Program-made: the position numbers and the translations under genes | Shown: positions 9,001-17,082 of the stretch, piece after piece | Numbering within the stretch: position 1 is the first letter of the stretch | How the letters are laid out: each line of letters begins with the position of its first letter | Source of the DNA: DASPOF01 sp035626155 | Lineage (GTDB): Bacteria > Desulfobacterota > Binatia > Binatales > Binataceae | DNA: 55,984 bases | Direction: 5' to 3' | Assembly (NCBI GenBank): GCA_035626155.1 | Contig: DASPOF010000084.1 | Location: forward strand, 1 to 55,984 | Notes under the pieces: model-generated | Database searches by the model: none | Told to the model about the DNA's origin: nothing | Seen by the model: the letters and a program-made list of their open reading frames with translations, nothing else

Positions 9001-12000
9001 ACGCCGACGGTCACGCAAAGTTTCAGTTCAAGCTGGAACGCTTCGAGAAGGGACTCTATCAGTTGCGCTTCATCGCAGAGGGTTTCGAACCCGAAGGCGG
9101 AAGATCGGTCATCACCGATGCGTCCGCGATCGTTTCACCCGCGCCCTATCTTGTCGCATACAAACCGGATGGCGACCTGGCCTACATCAGCAGGGACAGC
9201 GCGCGCACGGTGCATCTGATCGCGATCGATCCGAAGCTGGAGAAGGTCGCGGTCGGCAAACTCAGCACCGAGCTGCTCGAGTTTCGCTACGTGTCGGTTC
9301 TCACCCGGCAGGAGAACGGCACGATGGCGTATCAGTCGGTGCGCAAGGAAATCTCCAAAGCGAAGAACGCATTGGCGATTCCCGCGGGCGGCCTTGCGAT
9401 GAATCTTCCGGCGTCGCAGGCGGGTTCCTTCGCGATCGTGATTCGGAACAGCGCCGGCGACGAACTCAATCGCATCTCATTCGAAGTGGTGGGGCTCGCA
9501 AACGTCGAGCGCAGCCTGGAACGCGAGGCTGAACTCAAGATCAAAATGAACAAGCCCGAATATGCTCCCGGCGAGGAGGCCGAAGTCGAAATTCAGGCGC
9601 CCTACGTCGGGGCCGGCCTGATCACCGTCGAGCGCGACCGCATTTACAATACGCAATGGTTCATGACGACGACGACCGAATCGGTGCAAAGGATCAAGAT
9701 TCCTGACGAGCTGGAAGGCAACGGCTATATCACGGTGACCTTCCTGCGCGCACTCGACTCGCCGGAGATTTTCACCAGTCCGCTGTCCTACGGCTCCGTT
9801 CCGTTCACCGTCAGCCGCGCCCGGCATACGCGGACGGTCACGATCAACACGCCGAAGCTGGTGCGTCCGGGCGACACCTTGACGATCGGCTACCAGACCG
9901 CGGGTCCGATGAAGCTGGTGCTGATAGCAGTCGATGAGGGCATCCTGCAGGTCGCGCGCTATCATGCACCGGATCCGCTGTCGTATTTTTTCCGCAAGCG
10001 CGCGCTCGAAGTGACCACATCGCAAATCCTCGATCTGGTCCTCCCCGAGTTGCATCTGCTCAACGAGGCCTCGGCAACCGGCGGCGACCAGGAAGGCCTG
10101 ATGGCGCGAAGCCACAATCCCTTCAAGCGCAAGGGGCAGAAGCCGGTCGCATTCTGGTCGGGCATCATCGAATCCGACGGCAAGCCGGGTCACGTCGATG
10201 TCCCGATTCCCGATTATTTCAATGGCACCGTCCGGGTGATGGCGGTCGCGGCTTCAGACATTGGGATAGGCGTCGCGGAAAACAGGGTCATCTCGCAGGG
10301 GCCTTTCGTGCTCCAGCCGCAGGCGCCGTACTTCGCGACGCCCGGCGATGAATTCGAGGTTACCTCGTTGGTTGCGAACAACACCGGTTCCGCGCCGGGC
10401 AGCTCGAAGGTGAGAGTGAAGATCGATACCTCGAGTGCGCTCGAAGTGGCCGGCGACAAATCGATCGATGTGGCGATTCCATCGGGTACCGATACCACGG
10501 TGCACTTCCGCGTCCGCGCCAAAGCGATTTTGGGCGACGCGACGCTCGTGATCAGCGCGTCCGCGGGCAACAAGCACGCGAGCTACACGCTCGATATGAG
10601 TATTCGGCCCGCATCGCCATATGTGACGACGATCACTTCCGGATACGTGAAGAAGTCGCTGCTGCGCAGCGTCGCCGCGGACGTCGCGGTGGATCGCAGG
10701 ATGTATCCGGACCTGCGCGCAATCGAGGTGTCGGCGTCGTCTTTCCCGCTCGGGCTCGCATACGGGCTCATCCATTATCTCGCGAACTATCCGTACGGAT
10801 GCACGGAACAGCTTGTGAGCGAGGCATTTCCCGCGGTCGTGCTCGGCAGCCGTCCCGAATTCGGTCTGACCGGTGAGCGGCCGGCAAAGACCATCGCGCA
10901 CGCGTTCGCTACGCTGGAGGCGCGGCAGAATGCGGAGGGCGCATTCGGTCTATGGGCCGCGGGACCGGACGTTTCGCCTTTCATCAATGTCTACGCCACG
11001 CACTTCCTGCTGGAAGCGCGCGAGCACGGCTTCGAGGTGCCGCCGCTGTTGCTCTCCCGCGCGCTTGCCTCGCTCAGCCAGATGAACGGCGCGCAGGACG
11101 CGACGATGAAGTCGTATCGCGCGCAGGCTTACGCGCTCTACCTGCTCGCGCGCAATGGCGTGGTAGTCACGGACCGGGCCAACGCGTTGCGCGCCGCACT
11201 GGCGCAGAACTTCGCCAAGACCTGGCAAGCCGATCTGGCCGCGCTCTATCTCGGGTCCACTTATCAGCTCCTCAAGATGGACCGCGACGCCTACCAGATC
11301 ATCGGTCGCGCTCCCGCATCACCGCCCAAGGACGCGGATTTCGATACCTACTATGACGACCTGGTCTACCGGGCGACCTATCTCTATCTGGTCTCGAAGC
11401 ATTTCCCGGATCGCGCGAGAAAGATCGGCGGCGATCAGATTCTCGCGATCGCCGACTCGATCCGCGACAATCGCCAGAACACGATTTCGTCCGCATACGC
11501 GCTGCTCGCGCTCGATGCGTATGCGAAGACTGCCGGCGACCAGGCGCGCTCGATGGTCACGTTCAACGCCGTGTTGCCGGACAACAAGAAGCGGCCGCTT
11601 CCGATCGACAATCAGAATTTCGCCCGCGCCGATGTGCCGCCGGAGGCGACCAGCGTTCACATCGCCGGCGACACCGACTTCGCGCTCTTCTATCAGTTGA
11701 CGCAGGCCGGTTTCGATCTGACGCCGCCCGCGGCCGAGATAAAGAACAAGATCGAAGTGTTCCGCGAATTCGACAACGAGCAGGGCGAAGCCGAAACCGC
11801 GGCATCGATTGAATCGAAGGTGAACGTGAAGCTGAACTTGCGCGCCATCGACAGCGACGTCTCGGACGTCGCGATCGTCGATCTGATCCCCGGCGGTTTC
11901 GAAGTGGATATCTCGCCCGAGGGTCTGGGCAATCGCGCCTCGCGTCCCGCGGACAACACGACTTGGCAACCGGACTTCATCGATGTCAGGGAAGACCGCG

Positions 12001-12185
12001 TCATCTTCTATGGAACCCTCAGCACCCAGGCGCAGACCTTCGTTTACCGATTGAAGCCGACCAATCGCGGAACCTTTGTCGTTCCGCCGCTCTATGCCGA
12101 GGGAATGTACGACCGCAGCGTGCTGGCGCGCTCGCTGGGCAGCGTGTTCCGTATCGGAGAGAGTTCTCCCTCCGCCTCGCCATGA
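6054..12185 (+). CDS. Bacterial alpha-2-macroglobulin, membrane anchored (YfhM type)
   Basis: A 2,043-residue alpha-2-macroglobulin-family protein. Bacterial A2Ms act in the periplasm: cleavage by an invading protease triggers a thioester that covalently traps it. The thioester motif CTEQ is intact at Cys1583, in the context YPYGCTEQ, inside the toroidal domain. Upstream are repeated macroglobulin-like beta domains and a Pro/Ala-rich linker after the membrane anchor. Instead of the lipobox typical of E. coli YfhM it has a single transmembrane segment at about residues 67-87 after a basic cytosolic stretch, and is several hundred residues longer. Its stop overlaps the pbpC start (ATGA), matching the known A2M-PBP1C pairing in which the trap is linked to peptidoglycan repair. 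Identification is strong. Confidence 0.93.
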   Translation: MKILRGLAATIVDAFRRLLLPLLRAIFGQFRWIPPTWLQRLAEYLRTWSARVFNWLNARRIANPLRFWLTTSALLAFIIAGFAGWQWYKHLPEPHYVYATVSQPRPTRFEPNAGNTLTFVVPGEYVAPSGMNPPPAPNRPNAPAPALGVRRPRIFRHVMRVPGVRVAGQPRAARAVPLAGLFQSAGPAPPQVLAPPPSVGPLAPGIPDTVIVHFSGSAARLDAIGKPVTSGITVAPPLAGTWKWIGDSDLQFTPRNDWPIGQDYVIKFDRKLFPRHILLKTYSYELHSPRFGARIDSAQFYEDPTDPKIKQVVATVSFTHPIDKTDFEKRITMRMRVEPVKSFDSSDAKQFGFKVTYDAVGGKAFIHSDPFAIPPDEGEMLLSIAAGVRSSRGGPGTRIALERTVNIPGVASYFRIAAIGANEVANDRDEMERIGTIEATAPMRQSDLASYVSVSLLPKDKPAIGDQPLVRDYRWSDPLEVVPGVMKLATPVAVTWIPAEHDFEAIQSFKFTADTGRFLLVTVKHGLKSFGDYPLVKDFSAVIEATAFPHVIRIVSAGSVLSLSGEKKISILTRSVDSIHIEVSRLLPGTVSYLVSQTNGTFSNPNFAYNQMQFGFDDLSEVISQVRQLPSDPTGKNQYNVFDFAPMLSSGALPHGLFWLKIQEWDPVQKQVIDNGVSDARLILLTDLGLVVKDSADDSHDVFVQSIRTGRPLAGVAVAILGKNGLPIFSRTTDETGRASFPTFKDFIREKTPTVYVAQSQGDFSFLPYERYDRRLNLSRFDTGGLYTQGETESLQAYLFSDRGIYRPGDNIHIGMIVKQNEWKLLPEGLPLELVMTDPRGIEIRHQMEKFSAAGFEEYNTATQVDSPTGSYGFSLYIVRDNQRKALLGSTSVRVEEFQPDRMNIKAELTTPPVPGWISPDALGANVTLRTLFGTAAAGRRVKGSLKLSPSGAQFAKYAEYSFVDPYKTRNSYNEDLGDVTTDADGHAKFQFKLERFEKGLYQLRFIAEGFEPEGGRSVITDASAIVSPAPYLVAYKPDGDLAYISRDSARTVHLIAIDPKLEKVAVGKLSTELLEFRYVSVLTRQENGTMAYQSVRKEISKAKNALAIPAGGLAMNLPASQAGSFAIVIRNSAGDELNRISFEVVGLANVERSLEREAELKIKMNKPEYAPGEEAEVEIQAPYVGAGLITVERDRIYNTQWFMTTTTESVQRIKIPDELEGNGYITVTFLRALDSPEIFTSPLSYGSVPFTVSRARHTRTVTINTPKLVRPGDTLTIGYQTAGPMKLVLIAVDEGILQVARYHAPDPLSYFFRKRALEVTTSQILDLVLPELHLLNEASATGGDQEGLMARSHNPFKRKGQKPVAFWSGIIESDGKPGHVDVPIPDYFNGTVRVMAVAASDIGIGVAENRVISQGPFVLQPQAPYFATPGDEFEVTSLVANNTGSAPGSSKVRVKIDTSSALEVAGDKSIDVAIPSGTDTTVHFRVRAKAILGDATLVISASAGNKHASYTLDMSIRPASPYVTTITSGYVKKSLLRSVAADVAVDRRMYPDLRAIEVSASSFPLGLAYGLIHYLANYPYGCTEQLVSEAFPAVVLGSRPEFGLTGERPAKTIAHAFATLEARQNAEGAFGLWAAGPDVSPFINVYATHFLLEAREHGFEVPPLLLSRALASLSQMNGAQDATMKSYRAQAYALYLLARNGVVVTDRANALRAALAQNFAKTWQADLAALYLGSTYQLLKMDRDAYQIIGRAPASPPKDADFDTYYDDLVYRATYLYLVSKHFPDRARKIGGDQILAIADSIRDNRQNTISSAYALLALDAYAKTAGDQARSMVTFNAVLPDNKKRPLPIDNQNFARADVPPEATSVHIAGDTDFALFYQLTQAGFDLTPPAAEIKNKIEVFREFDNEQGEAETAASIESKVNVKLNLRAIDSDVSDVAIVDLIPGGFEVDISPEGLGNRASRPADNTTWQPDFIDVREDRVIFYGTLSTQAQTFVYRLKPTNRGTFVVPPLYAEGMYDRSVLARSLGSVFRIGESSPSASP

Positions 12186-14551
12186 CGGCGCGCCAGCGGA
12201 AAATCGTCCGCCGGTCGTGCGCAGCGGCGGCAGGTATCGTTGCGATGATGGCCGTGCTCGCTGCGGCGGTCTGGATCATCGCGGGCCTGCGGCCCGCGCC
12301 GCCGCTGGTTAACAAGGAAGGATGGTCGCAGGCAGTCTTCGATCGCGATGGGCATCTGCTGCGCCTGACGCTCGCGAGTGATGAGAAGTATCGGCTTTGG
12401 GTGCCGCTTTCGGAAATTCCTCCAGTGATGGTCAAGGCGACGCTGCTGGAGGAGGACGCGTGGTTCCGATGGCATCCGGGCGTAAATCCCTTTTCGCTCC
12501 TGCGCGCGATTCGCACTACCTATTTCGGCGGCTCGCGGCGGCTGGGAGGCTCGACCATCACGATGCAGCTTGCTCGCAATCGTTTCGCGATCGACTCGCG
12601 ATCGCTAATCGGTAAGCTGCAACAGATCTTCGGCGCGATCGAGCTGGAGCGGTTCTACACCAAGGACCAGATTCTCGAGGCGTATCTCAACCTGGCCCCT
12701 TACGGCGGCAATATCGAGGGCGTCGGGGCCGCGAGCATCGCGTACTTTCACGAAACGCCGCAACGGCTCTCGGTCGCGCAGGCGCTGACGCTCGCGGTGA
12801 TCCCGCAAAGCCCGCGGCTTCGCAATCCGCTGCGGCGCGCCGGGCGTGAGCCGCTCGATCGCGCCAGAGAAAGGCTCGGCGCGCTATGGGCCAGGAAATA
12901 TGACGCGGCTTTCGCCGGCGCCAACGCTGCCGCAGCGGTGCGTGCGGCAAGCCGAAGCGATCTGCCCAATCGCGCACCGCATCTGGTCAATCGCGTACTG
13001 GCTATCAGCGACGCGGGCCGTATCCATTCGACGCTCGACCCCGGCCTGGAGAGCCTCGGCGAGTTGCAGCTGCGATCTTTCGTCGAACGCAGCCGCAGCC
13101 TGGGCATTCACAATGGCGCGGTGATTCTCATCGATTACCGGACCATGCAGGTGAAAGCCTACGCAGGTTCCGCCAATTACTTCGACAGCCGGATTCACGG
13201 TCAGGTGAACGGATTGTTGGGGCGGCGCTCGCCGGGCTCCGCGCTCAAACCTTTCATCTATGCACTCGCGATCGATCAAGGCCTTATCCATCCGCGCACG
13301 ATGCTCAAGGACACCGCGGTTCGCATCGGCGGATACAATCCGGAAAATTACGATCACGATTTCCTTGGACCAATCGATGCGACCAGCGCGCTCGTGCGCA
13401 GCCGCAACGTGCCCGCGATCGAGGTCGCGAATATGTTGCGGCCGCCGGGGCTTTACGGCTTTCTCCAGAAGGCCGGCATCCGGAACCTTCGCGGGGAGAG
13501 TTATTATGGACTCGCGCTCGCGCTGGGCGGCGCCGAGGTCAGCATGGAAGAGTTGGCCGCGCTGTATGCGATGCTCGCTAACGGCGGTGAACTGCGTCCG
13601 CTGGTCTTCACCGTCGATCCGCCGGTGGCGAGCGCACCTCAGCACCGGATGCTCAGTCCGGAAGCCAGCTACTCCGTGCTCGATATGCTGCGCGAGAATC
13701 CGCGCCCCTCGGATGACTTCACAAGTTCGCAAGTGCCGCAAGCGCTCGCGATTCCATGGAAGACCGGGACTTCGTTTGGGCTTCGCGACGCATGGGCGAT
13801 GGGAATCGTCGGGCAATACGTGCTCGGAGTGTGGATTGGGAATTTCGACGGCACTCCGAACGCCAATTTCATCGGCCGTGAAGCTGCGGGGCCGCTATTC
13901 TTCCAGATTGCCGACGCGTTGCGGGCCCGCGGCGATCTTCACGAAGCGATCACCCACGGCCATCTCAACCTGAAAAAGCTGAAAGTGTGCGCACTCTCCG
14001 GTCAGCTTCCCGGGCCATATTGCGATCACTTCACGGATACTCTCTTCATCCCGGGCAAGTCGCCGATCGCGACCTGTTCGATTCATCGTGGGGTTCGCGT
14101 CGATGCCAGCTCCGGCTACCTGGTGTGTCCCGGCAGCGGCGATGCGGCGACGACGCGGGTCTACGAATTCTGGCCCTCCGATCTTCTTAAGCTGTTCCGC
14201 TCCGCAGGACTCGCCCGCAAGATGCCGCCGCTGCTCGATCCTGCGTGCCGCAAATTCGCCGGTTCCGGCATGCCTCCAACGATTTCCTCGCCGAACCGCG
14301 GCATCATCTATACGACTACTCTGGATCGCGCCGCCGAGATTCCGTTCACCGCGGTCACCGATGCCGACAGCCGCACCGTCTATTGGTTTATCGATGACGA
14401 GCTGGTCGGTACGTCGTCGTCGGGCGAATCGTTGATGTGGAAGGCGCGGCCAGGATCGTTCCTCGTGCGCGCCGTCGATCAGCAGGGCCGCGCAGTCGCG
14501 GAAGAACTCACGGTCGTCGAACGTTCCACACTGGCTAACCAGAACCGCTGA
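12182..14551 (+). CDS. pbpC: Penicillin-binding protein 1C
   Basis: A 789-residue bifunctional class A penicillin-binding protein. It has a signal anchor (about residues 12-34), then the glycosyltransferase domain with the EDAWFRWHPG motif (catalytic Glu91), followed by the transpeptidase domain with SALK (Ser353 nucleophile, Lys356), SRN, and KTGTS motifs. The C-terminal 100 residues match the BiPBP_C domain specific to PbpC. It polymerises and potentially cross-links peptidoglycan in the periplasm. The ATG at 12182 overlaps the A2M stop codon by ATGA, so the pair is translationally coupled; the frame remains open further upstream inside the A2M gene, but that extension is out of register with the family. 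All catalytic motifs are present. Confidence 0.95.
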   Translation: MTARQRKIVRRSCAAAAGIVAMMAVLAAAVWIIAGLRPAPPLVNKEGWSQAVFDRDGHLLRLTLASDEKYRLWVPLSEIPPVMVKATLLEEDAWFRWHPGVNPFSLLRAIRTTYFGGSRRLGGSTITMQLARNRFAIDSRSLIGKLQQIFGAIELERFYTKDQILEAYLNLAPYGGNIEGVGAASIAYFHETPQRLSVAQALTLAVIPQSPRLRNPLRRAGREPLDRARERLGALWARKYDAAFAGANAAAAVRAASRSDLPNRAPHLVNRVLAISDAGRIHSTLDPGLESLGELQLRSFVERSRSLGIHNGAVILIDYRTMQVKAYAGSANYFDSRIHGQVNGLLGRRSPGSALKPFIYALAIDQGLIHPRTMLKDTAVRIGGYNPENYDHDFLGPIDATSALVRSRNVPAIEVANMLRPPGLYGFLQKAGIRNLRGESYYGLALALGGAEVSMEELAALYAMLANGGELRPLVFTVDPPVASAPQHRMLSPEASYSVLDMLRENPRPSDDFTSSQVPQALAIPWKTGTSFGLRDAWAMGIVGQYVLGVWIGNFDGTPNANFIGREAAGPLFFQIADALRARGDLHEAITHGHLNLKKLKVCALSGQLPGPYCDHFTDTLFIPGKSPIATCSIHRGVRVDASSGYLVCPGSGDAATTRVYEFWPSDLLKLFRSAGLARKMPPLLDPACRKFAGSGMPPTISSPNRGIIYTTTLDRAAEIPFTAVTDADSRTVYWFIDDELVGTSSSGESLMWKARPGSFLVRAVDQQGRAVAEELTVVERSTLANQNR

Positions 14552-14561
14552 CGGCGTTACC

Positions 14562-14586
14562 TTTTCCCCGCTGTCCCTGCGGAAAA
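14562..14586 (+). terminator. Possible terminator hairpin after pbpC
   Basis: TTTTCC/GGAAAA arms with an imperfect GC-rich inner stem start about 10 bp after the pbpC stop. The stem is imperfect (two extra C bases on the left arm) and the 3' U-tract is weak, so support is modest. The following stretch to 14745 contains an open frame from 14653 (MIDRNSDRVATLIADWMRRR) that runs into the antisense of the cupin gene and may be the remnant start of a lost gene. Confidence 0.3.
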
Positions 14587-14745
14587 TCTAATTCGAAGGC
14601 ATCGAGTGGCGCCGTGGCGGCGCGCTGACTGGCGGGCAATCCTCACCTGCCGATGATCGACCGGAACTCGGATCGGGTCGCGACGCTCATCGCGGACTGG
14701 ATGCGCCGGCGCGATTTCCTCCGCTGGACACCGGAGGAGGCCTGC

Positions 14746-15216
14746 CTAAATCAGTTGGTAACGCTCCGGGTCGCCGCCGTCCTCCCAGACGACATCCCTG
14801 GCCAGGTCGATTTGCGGGCTGATAATCGACAGGAATGATAGCGCGTCGCCGTGAATTGCTTCGCACCCATGTACGGCGTTGCGAGGCACGGCGATAAAGT
14901 CGCCGGCGCCGATCCGGCGAACCTCGGAGCCGACGCGAAAGTCGGCCTCGCCCTCCAGAACGACCAGTAGCTCCTCGTGGTTGGGCTGACGATGGAATCT
15001 TGGCGAGCCGTTCGAAATCCGCAGCACACCACAGGAAAGGAACTCGCCCGCGAAGAGTGGCGCGACTTTACCTGCCACTTCCGCCGCGGTACTCCGGGCG
15101 GCGATCTCGCGGACAATCTCCTTTAGCGAACGGAAGTTGTGCGCGTCCGGGCGGTTGGGTATGCTCGCGGCGGGCGCAGAGGCGGATTGTCTGGAACGGT
15201 TGGAATCTGGATCCAT
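14746..15216 (-). CDS. Cupin-domain protein
   Basis: A 156-residue small cupin. The two conserved cupin motifs are visible: RQPNHEELLVVLEGEADF (motif 1 with metal-ligand candidates His, Glu) and GDFIAVPRNAVHG (motif 2 with its His). The family folds as a single beta-barrel, usually binding a metal, and serves as enzyme or ligand sensor; no specific reaction can be assigned. The ATG at 15216 is chosen because GAGGAG lies 5-6 bases before it; an in-frame upstream extension to 15315 would run through the operator and has no signal. The gene is divergent from a TetR regulator with a perfect palindrome between them, so it is very probably repressed by that regulator. Confidence 0.82.
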   Translation of the reverse strand: MDPDSNRSRQSASAPAASIPNRPDAHNFRSLKEIVREIAARSTAAEVAGKVAPLFAGEFLSCGVLRISNGSPRFHRQPNHEELLVVLEGEADFRVGSEVRRIGAGDFIAVPRNAVHGCEAIHGDALSFLSIISPQIDLARDVVWEDGGDPERYQLI

Positions 15217-15241
15217 CGGGGCTCTCCTCGCGCAGCTTAAA

Positions 15242-15258
15242 ATACAGACAGTCTGTAT
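15242..15258. promoter_or_regulatory. Operator palindrome for the divergent TetR regulator
   Basis: ATACAGACAGTCTGTAT is a perfect 8-1-8 inverted repeat lying 25 bp upstream of the cupin start and 16 bp upstream of the tetR start. Its size, symmetry and position in the divergent intergenic region are those of a TetR-family dimer site that controls both genes. Binding by the adjacent regulator is inference. Confidence 0.8.
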
Positions 15259-15274
15259 GTAACCTATATCGACC

Positions 15275-15886
15275 ATGCCGGTCAAGAGCCGCCAAGCCGA
15301 GCGCTCCGCGCGCACCCGCGCCGCCCTTCTCCGCGTCGCCCGCGCCCTTTTCGCACAGCATGGTTACGCCGGCGCCGCCACCGACGATGTCGTCCGGCGC
15401 GCCCGCGTCACCCGCGGCGCCCTGTACCATCACTTCAAGGACAAACAGGACCTTTTCAAGGCTGTGTACGAGGAAGAGCAGAAGAAGATCGCCGAGCGCG
15501 CCAATGCGGCGGCGGCTTCGGCGCCCGATCCGTGGAGCGCGATGGTGGCGGGAACCAACGCGATGCTCGATGCATGCGTGGAGCCCGCAGTCCATCGGAT
15601 AGTGATGATCGATGCGCCGGCGGTGCTCGGACTAGAAAAGTGGCGCGAGTCCGACCAGAGCTACTATCTGGCTGCAATGAAGGCGGCCGTGCGGGCGGCG
15701 ATCGATCAGGGCCAGATCGAGCGACAGCCCGTCGATCCGCTTGCGCATCTGATTCTGGGTGCGCTGACGGAGGCCGCGATGCTTATCGCTCACGCCAAGG
15801 ACAAAACCGCCGCGCGCCGCGAAGTCACCGCCGCCGTCAGGCGCCTGTTCGAAGGCTTGCGCGCGACGCCGCACCCGGGATCTTAG
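15275..15886 (+). CDS. TetR/AcrR-family transcriptional regulator
   Basis: A 203-residue TetR-family repressor of normal length. The N-terminal helix-turn-helix is typical: ARALFAQHGYAGAATDDVVRRARVTRGALYHHFKDKQDLF at residues about 24-63. The C-terminal ligand-binding region (from about residue 80) contains HRIVMIDAPAVLG, common to a large group of TetR proteins that sense hydrophobic compounds. It is divergent from the cupin gene across a 58-bp gap holding a perfect 17-bp palindrome, so autoregulation and control of the cupin are likely. The inducer is unknown. The start ATG at 15275 matches the usual N-terminus. Confidence 0.93.
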   Translation: MPVKSRQAERSARTRAALLRVARALFAQHGYAGAATDDVVRRARVTRGALYHHFKDKQDLFKAVYEEEQKKIAERANAAAASAPDPWSAMVAGTNAMLDACVEPAVHRIVMIDAPAVLGLEKWRESDQSYYLAAMKAAVRAAIDQGQIERQPVDPLAHLILGALTEAAMLIAHAKDKTAARREVTAAVRRLFEGLRATPHPGS

Positions 15887-16186
15887 CGCTGCGGCCGGTC
15901 GCGCACGGCGAGTACGATCTCGCGTACCTCGAAACCATCTCCCGCTGGAAGACCGCAGCGCGCGGCATTGATAGCCCGAGCCTGCTCGATGAACTCCCCC
16001 TGCTCGTCTGACCGAGGCTTTCCCCCGCGGCACAGGGCCTCGGTATCTAATTCGAGATGGCCAGGCCTTGAATCAATTTCCCGCTAACAGCAGGGTCAGG
16101 TCGCCTTTCTTGCTTGTCTCTCATGGTTGTCTGTCATAGATTTGCGGGGGTCCGATCGCCTGTCCAAGACTCAGAGGAGAAAGCGT
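15887..16186. other. Intergenic region between tetR and carbonic anhydrase genes
   Basis: About 300 bp without a confident gene. The frame ending at 16011 (+) reads as plausible protein after position 15890 (RPVAHGEYDLAYLETISRWK and on), beginning just after the tetR stop but lacking a start codon, and could be a relic of a lost gene. A ribosome-binding site (GAGGAGAAAG) for the carbonic anhydrase lies at 16173-16182. Confidence 0.4.
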
Positions 16187-16978
16187 ATGGCGCACTGCCA
16201 GAATGCGGGATTGAGCTTTCTCATCGCTGTACTTTTCGCCCTTCTGGCCCCGGTGCATGCGGCGCGCGCCGACGAGCACGCCGGCCACGGAGCTCCTCAC
16301 TGGGAATATTCCGGACCCGAGGGCCCCGATCACTGGGGGGATCTCGATCCTTCCTTTGCGGCTTGCAAGAACGGTAAAAGCCAGTCGCCTATCAATATCG
16401 ATGGCGCAAAAAAGGCAGCTCTCCAGCCCATCCAGTTTGATTACAAGCCTTCTCCATTGAAAATCATCAACAACGGCCACACCATTCAGATTAACTACGA
16501 TCCGGGCAGCAGCATCACGGTTGGCGGCAAGCAATATTCACTTATCCAGTTCCATTTCCATAGGCCCAGCGAAGAGATGATTCATGGCCGGCAATTCGAC
16601 ATGGTTATCCACCTGGTGCATCAGGACTCTGCTGGAAATCCTGCCGTGGTGGGCATCCTGGTGAAATCGGGAAAGGAGAACGCTACGATTCAAAAGCTCT
16701 GGGACAATTTGCCGGAGAAAGCCGGTAAAGAACGGGACGCGCCAAACGTCACGGTTGATGCCGCGCAGCTTCTCCCTGCCGATCGCAATTACTATTCCTT
16801 CGCCGGATCCCTCACGACGCCTCCATGCACCGAAGGCGTCTCCTGGTACCTGTTCAGCTCACCGGTGGAATTTTCTGCCGGTCAGATAGCCACCTTCGCA
16901 AAGATCTATCCCATGAACGCCCGGCCGACCCAGCCCGCCAACGGGCGTGAGATACTCGAATCCGGCCTCAAGAGATGA
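16187..16978 (+). CDS. Exported alpha-carbonic anhydrase
   Basis: A 263-residue alpha-class carbonic anhydrase that interconverts CO2 and bicarbonate in the periplasm. A signal peptide ends near residue 28 (VHAARA|DE). Zinc ligands are His123 and His125 (QFHFHRPSEE) and His142 (MVIHLVH); His98 in NNGHTIQI matches the proton-shuttle position, and SLTTPPCTEG carries the conserved Thr gate. Cys60 and Cys214 occupy the usual disulfide positions. The ATG at 16187 follows GAGGAG and begins directly with the signal peptide, so it is preferred to the in-frame ATG at 16127. The residue two before the third ligand is Val rather than the Glu of human CAII. Monocistronic, convergent with the DUF4410 gene. 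Confidence 0.95.
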   Translation: MAHCQNAGLSFLIAVLFALLAPVHAARADEHAGHGAPHWEYSGPEGPDHWGDLDPSFAACKNGKSQSPINIDGAKKAALQPIQFDYKPSPLKIINNGHTIQINYDPGSSITVGGKQYSLIQFHFHRPSEEMIHGRQFDMVIHLVHQDSAGNPAVVGILVKSGKENATIQKLWDNLPEKAGKERDAPNVTVDAAQLLPADRNYYSFAGSLTTPPCTEGVSWYLFSSPVEFSAGQIATFAKIYPMNARPTQPANGREILESGLKR

Positions 16979-17024
16979 TGTGACCCCGTCGAATGGAGCC
17001 GAGGGTTTTCGCTCTCGCACAGCA

Positions 17025-17042
17025 GGCCGCTGTTCTGCGGCC
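17025..17042. terminator. Hairpin between convergent carbonic anhydrase and DUF4410 genes
   Basis: GGCCGC and GCGGCC form a 6-bp stem with a 6-nt loop in the 104-bp gap between two convergent genes. It may act as a bidirectional transcript end; there is no U-tract on either side. Confidence 0.4.
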
Positions 17043-17082
17043 CGTGGCAATCGGCTCTACCTATCGACTGCAGACCAGTCCG

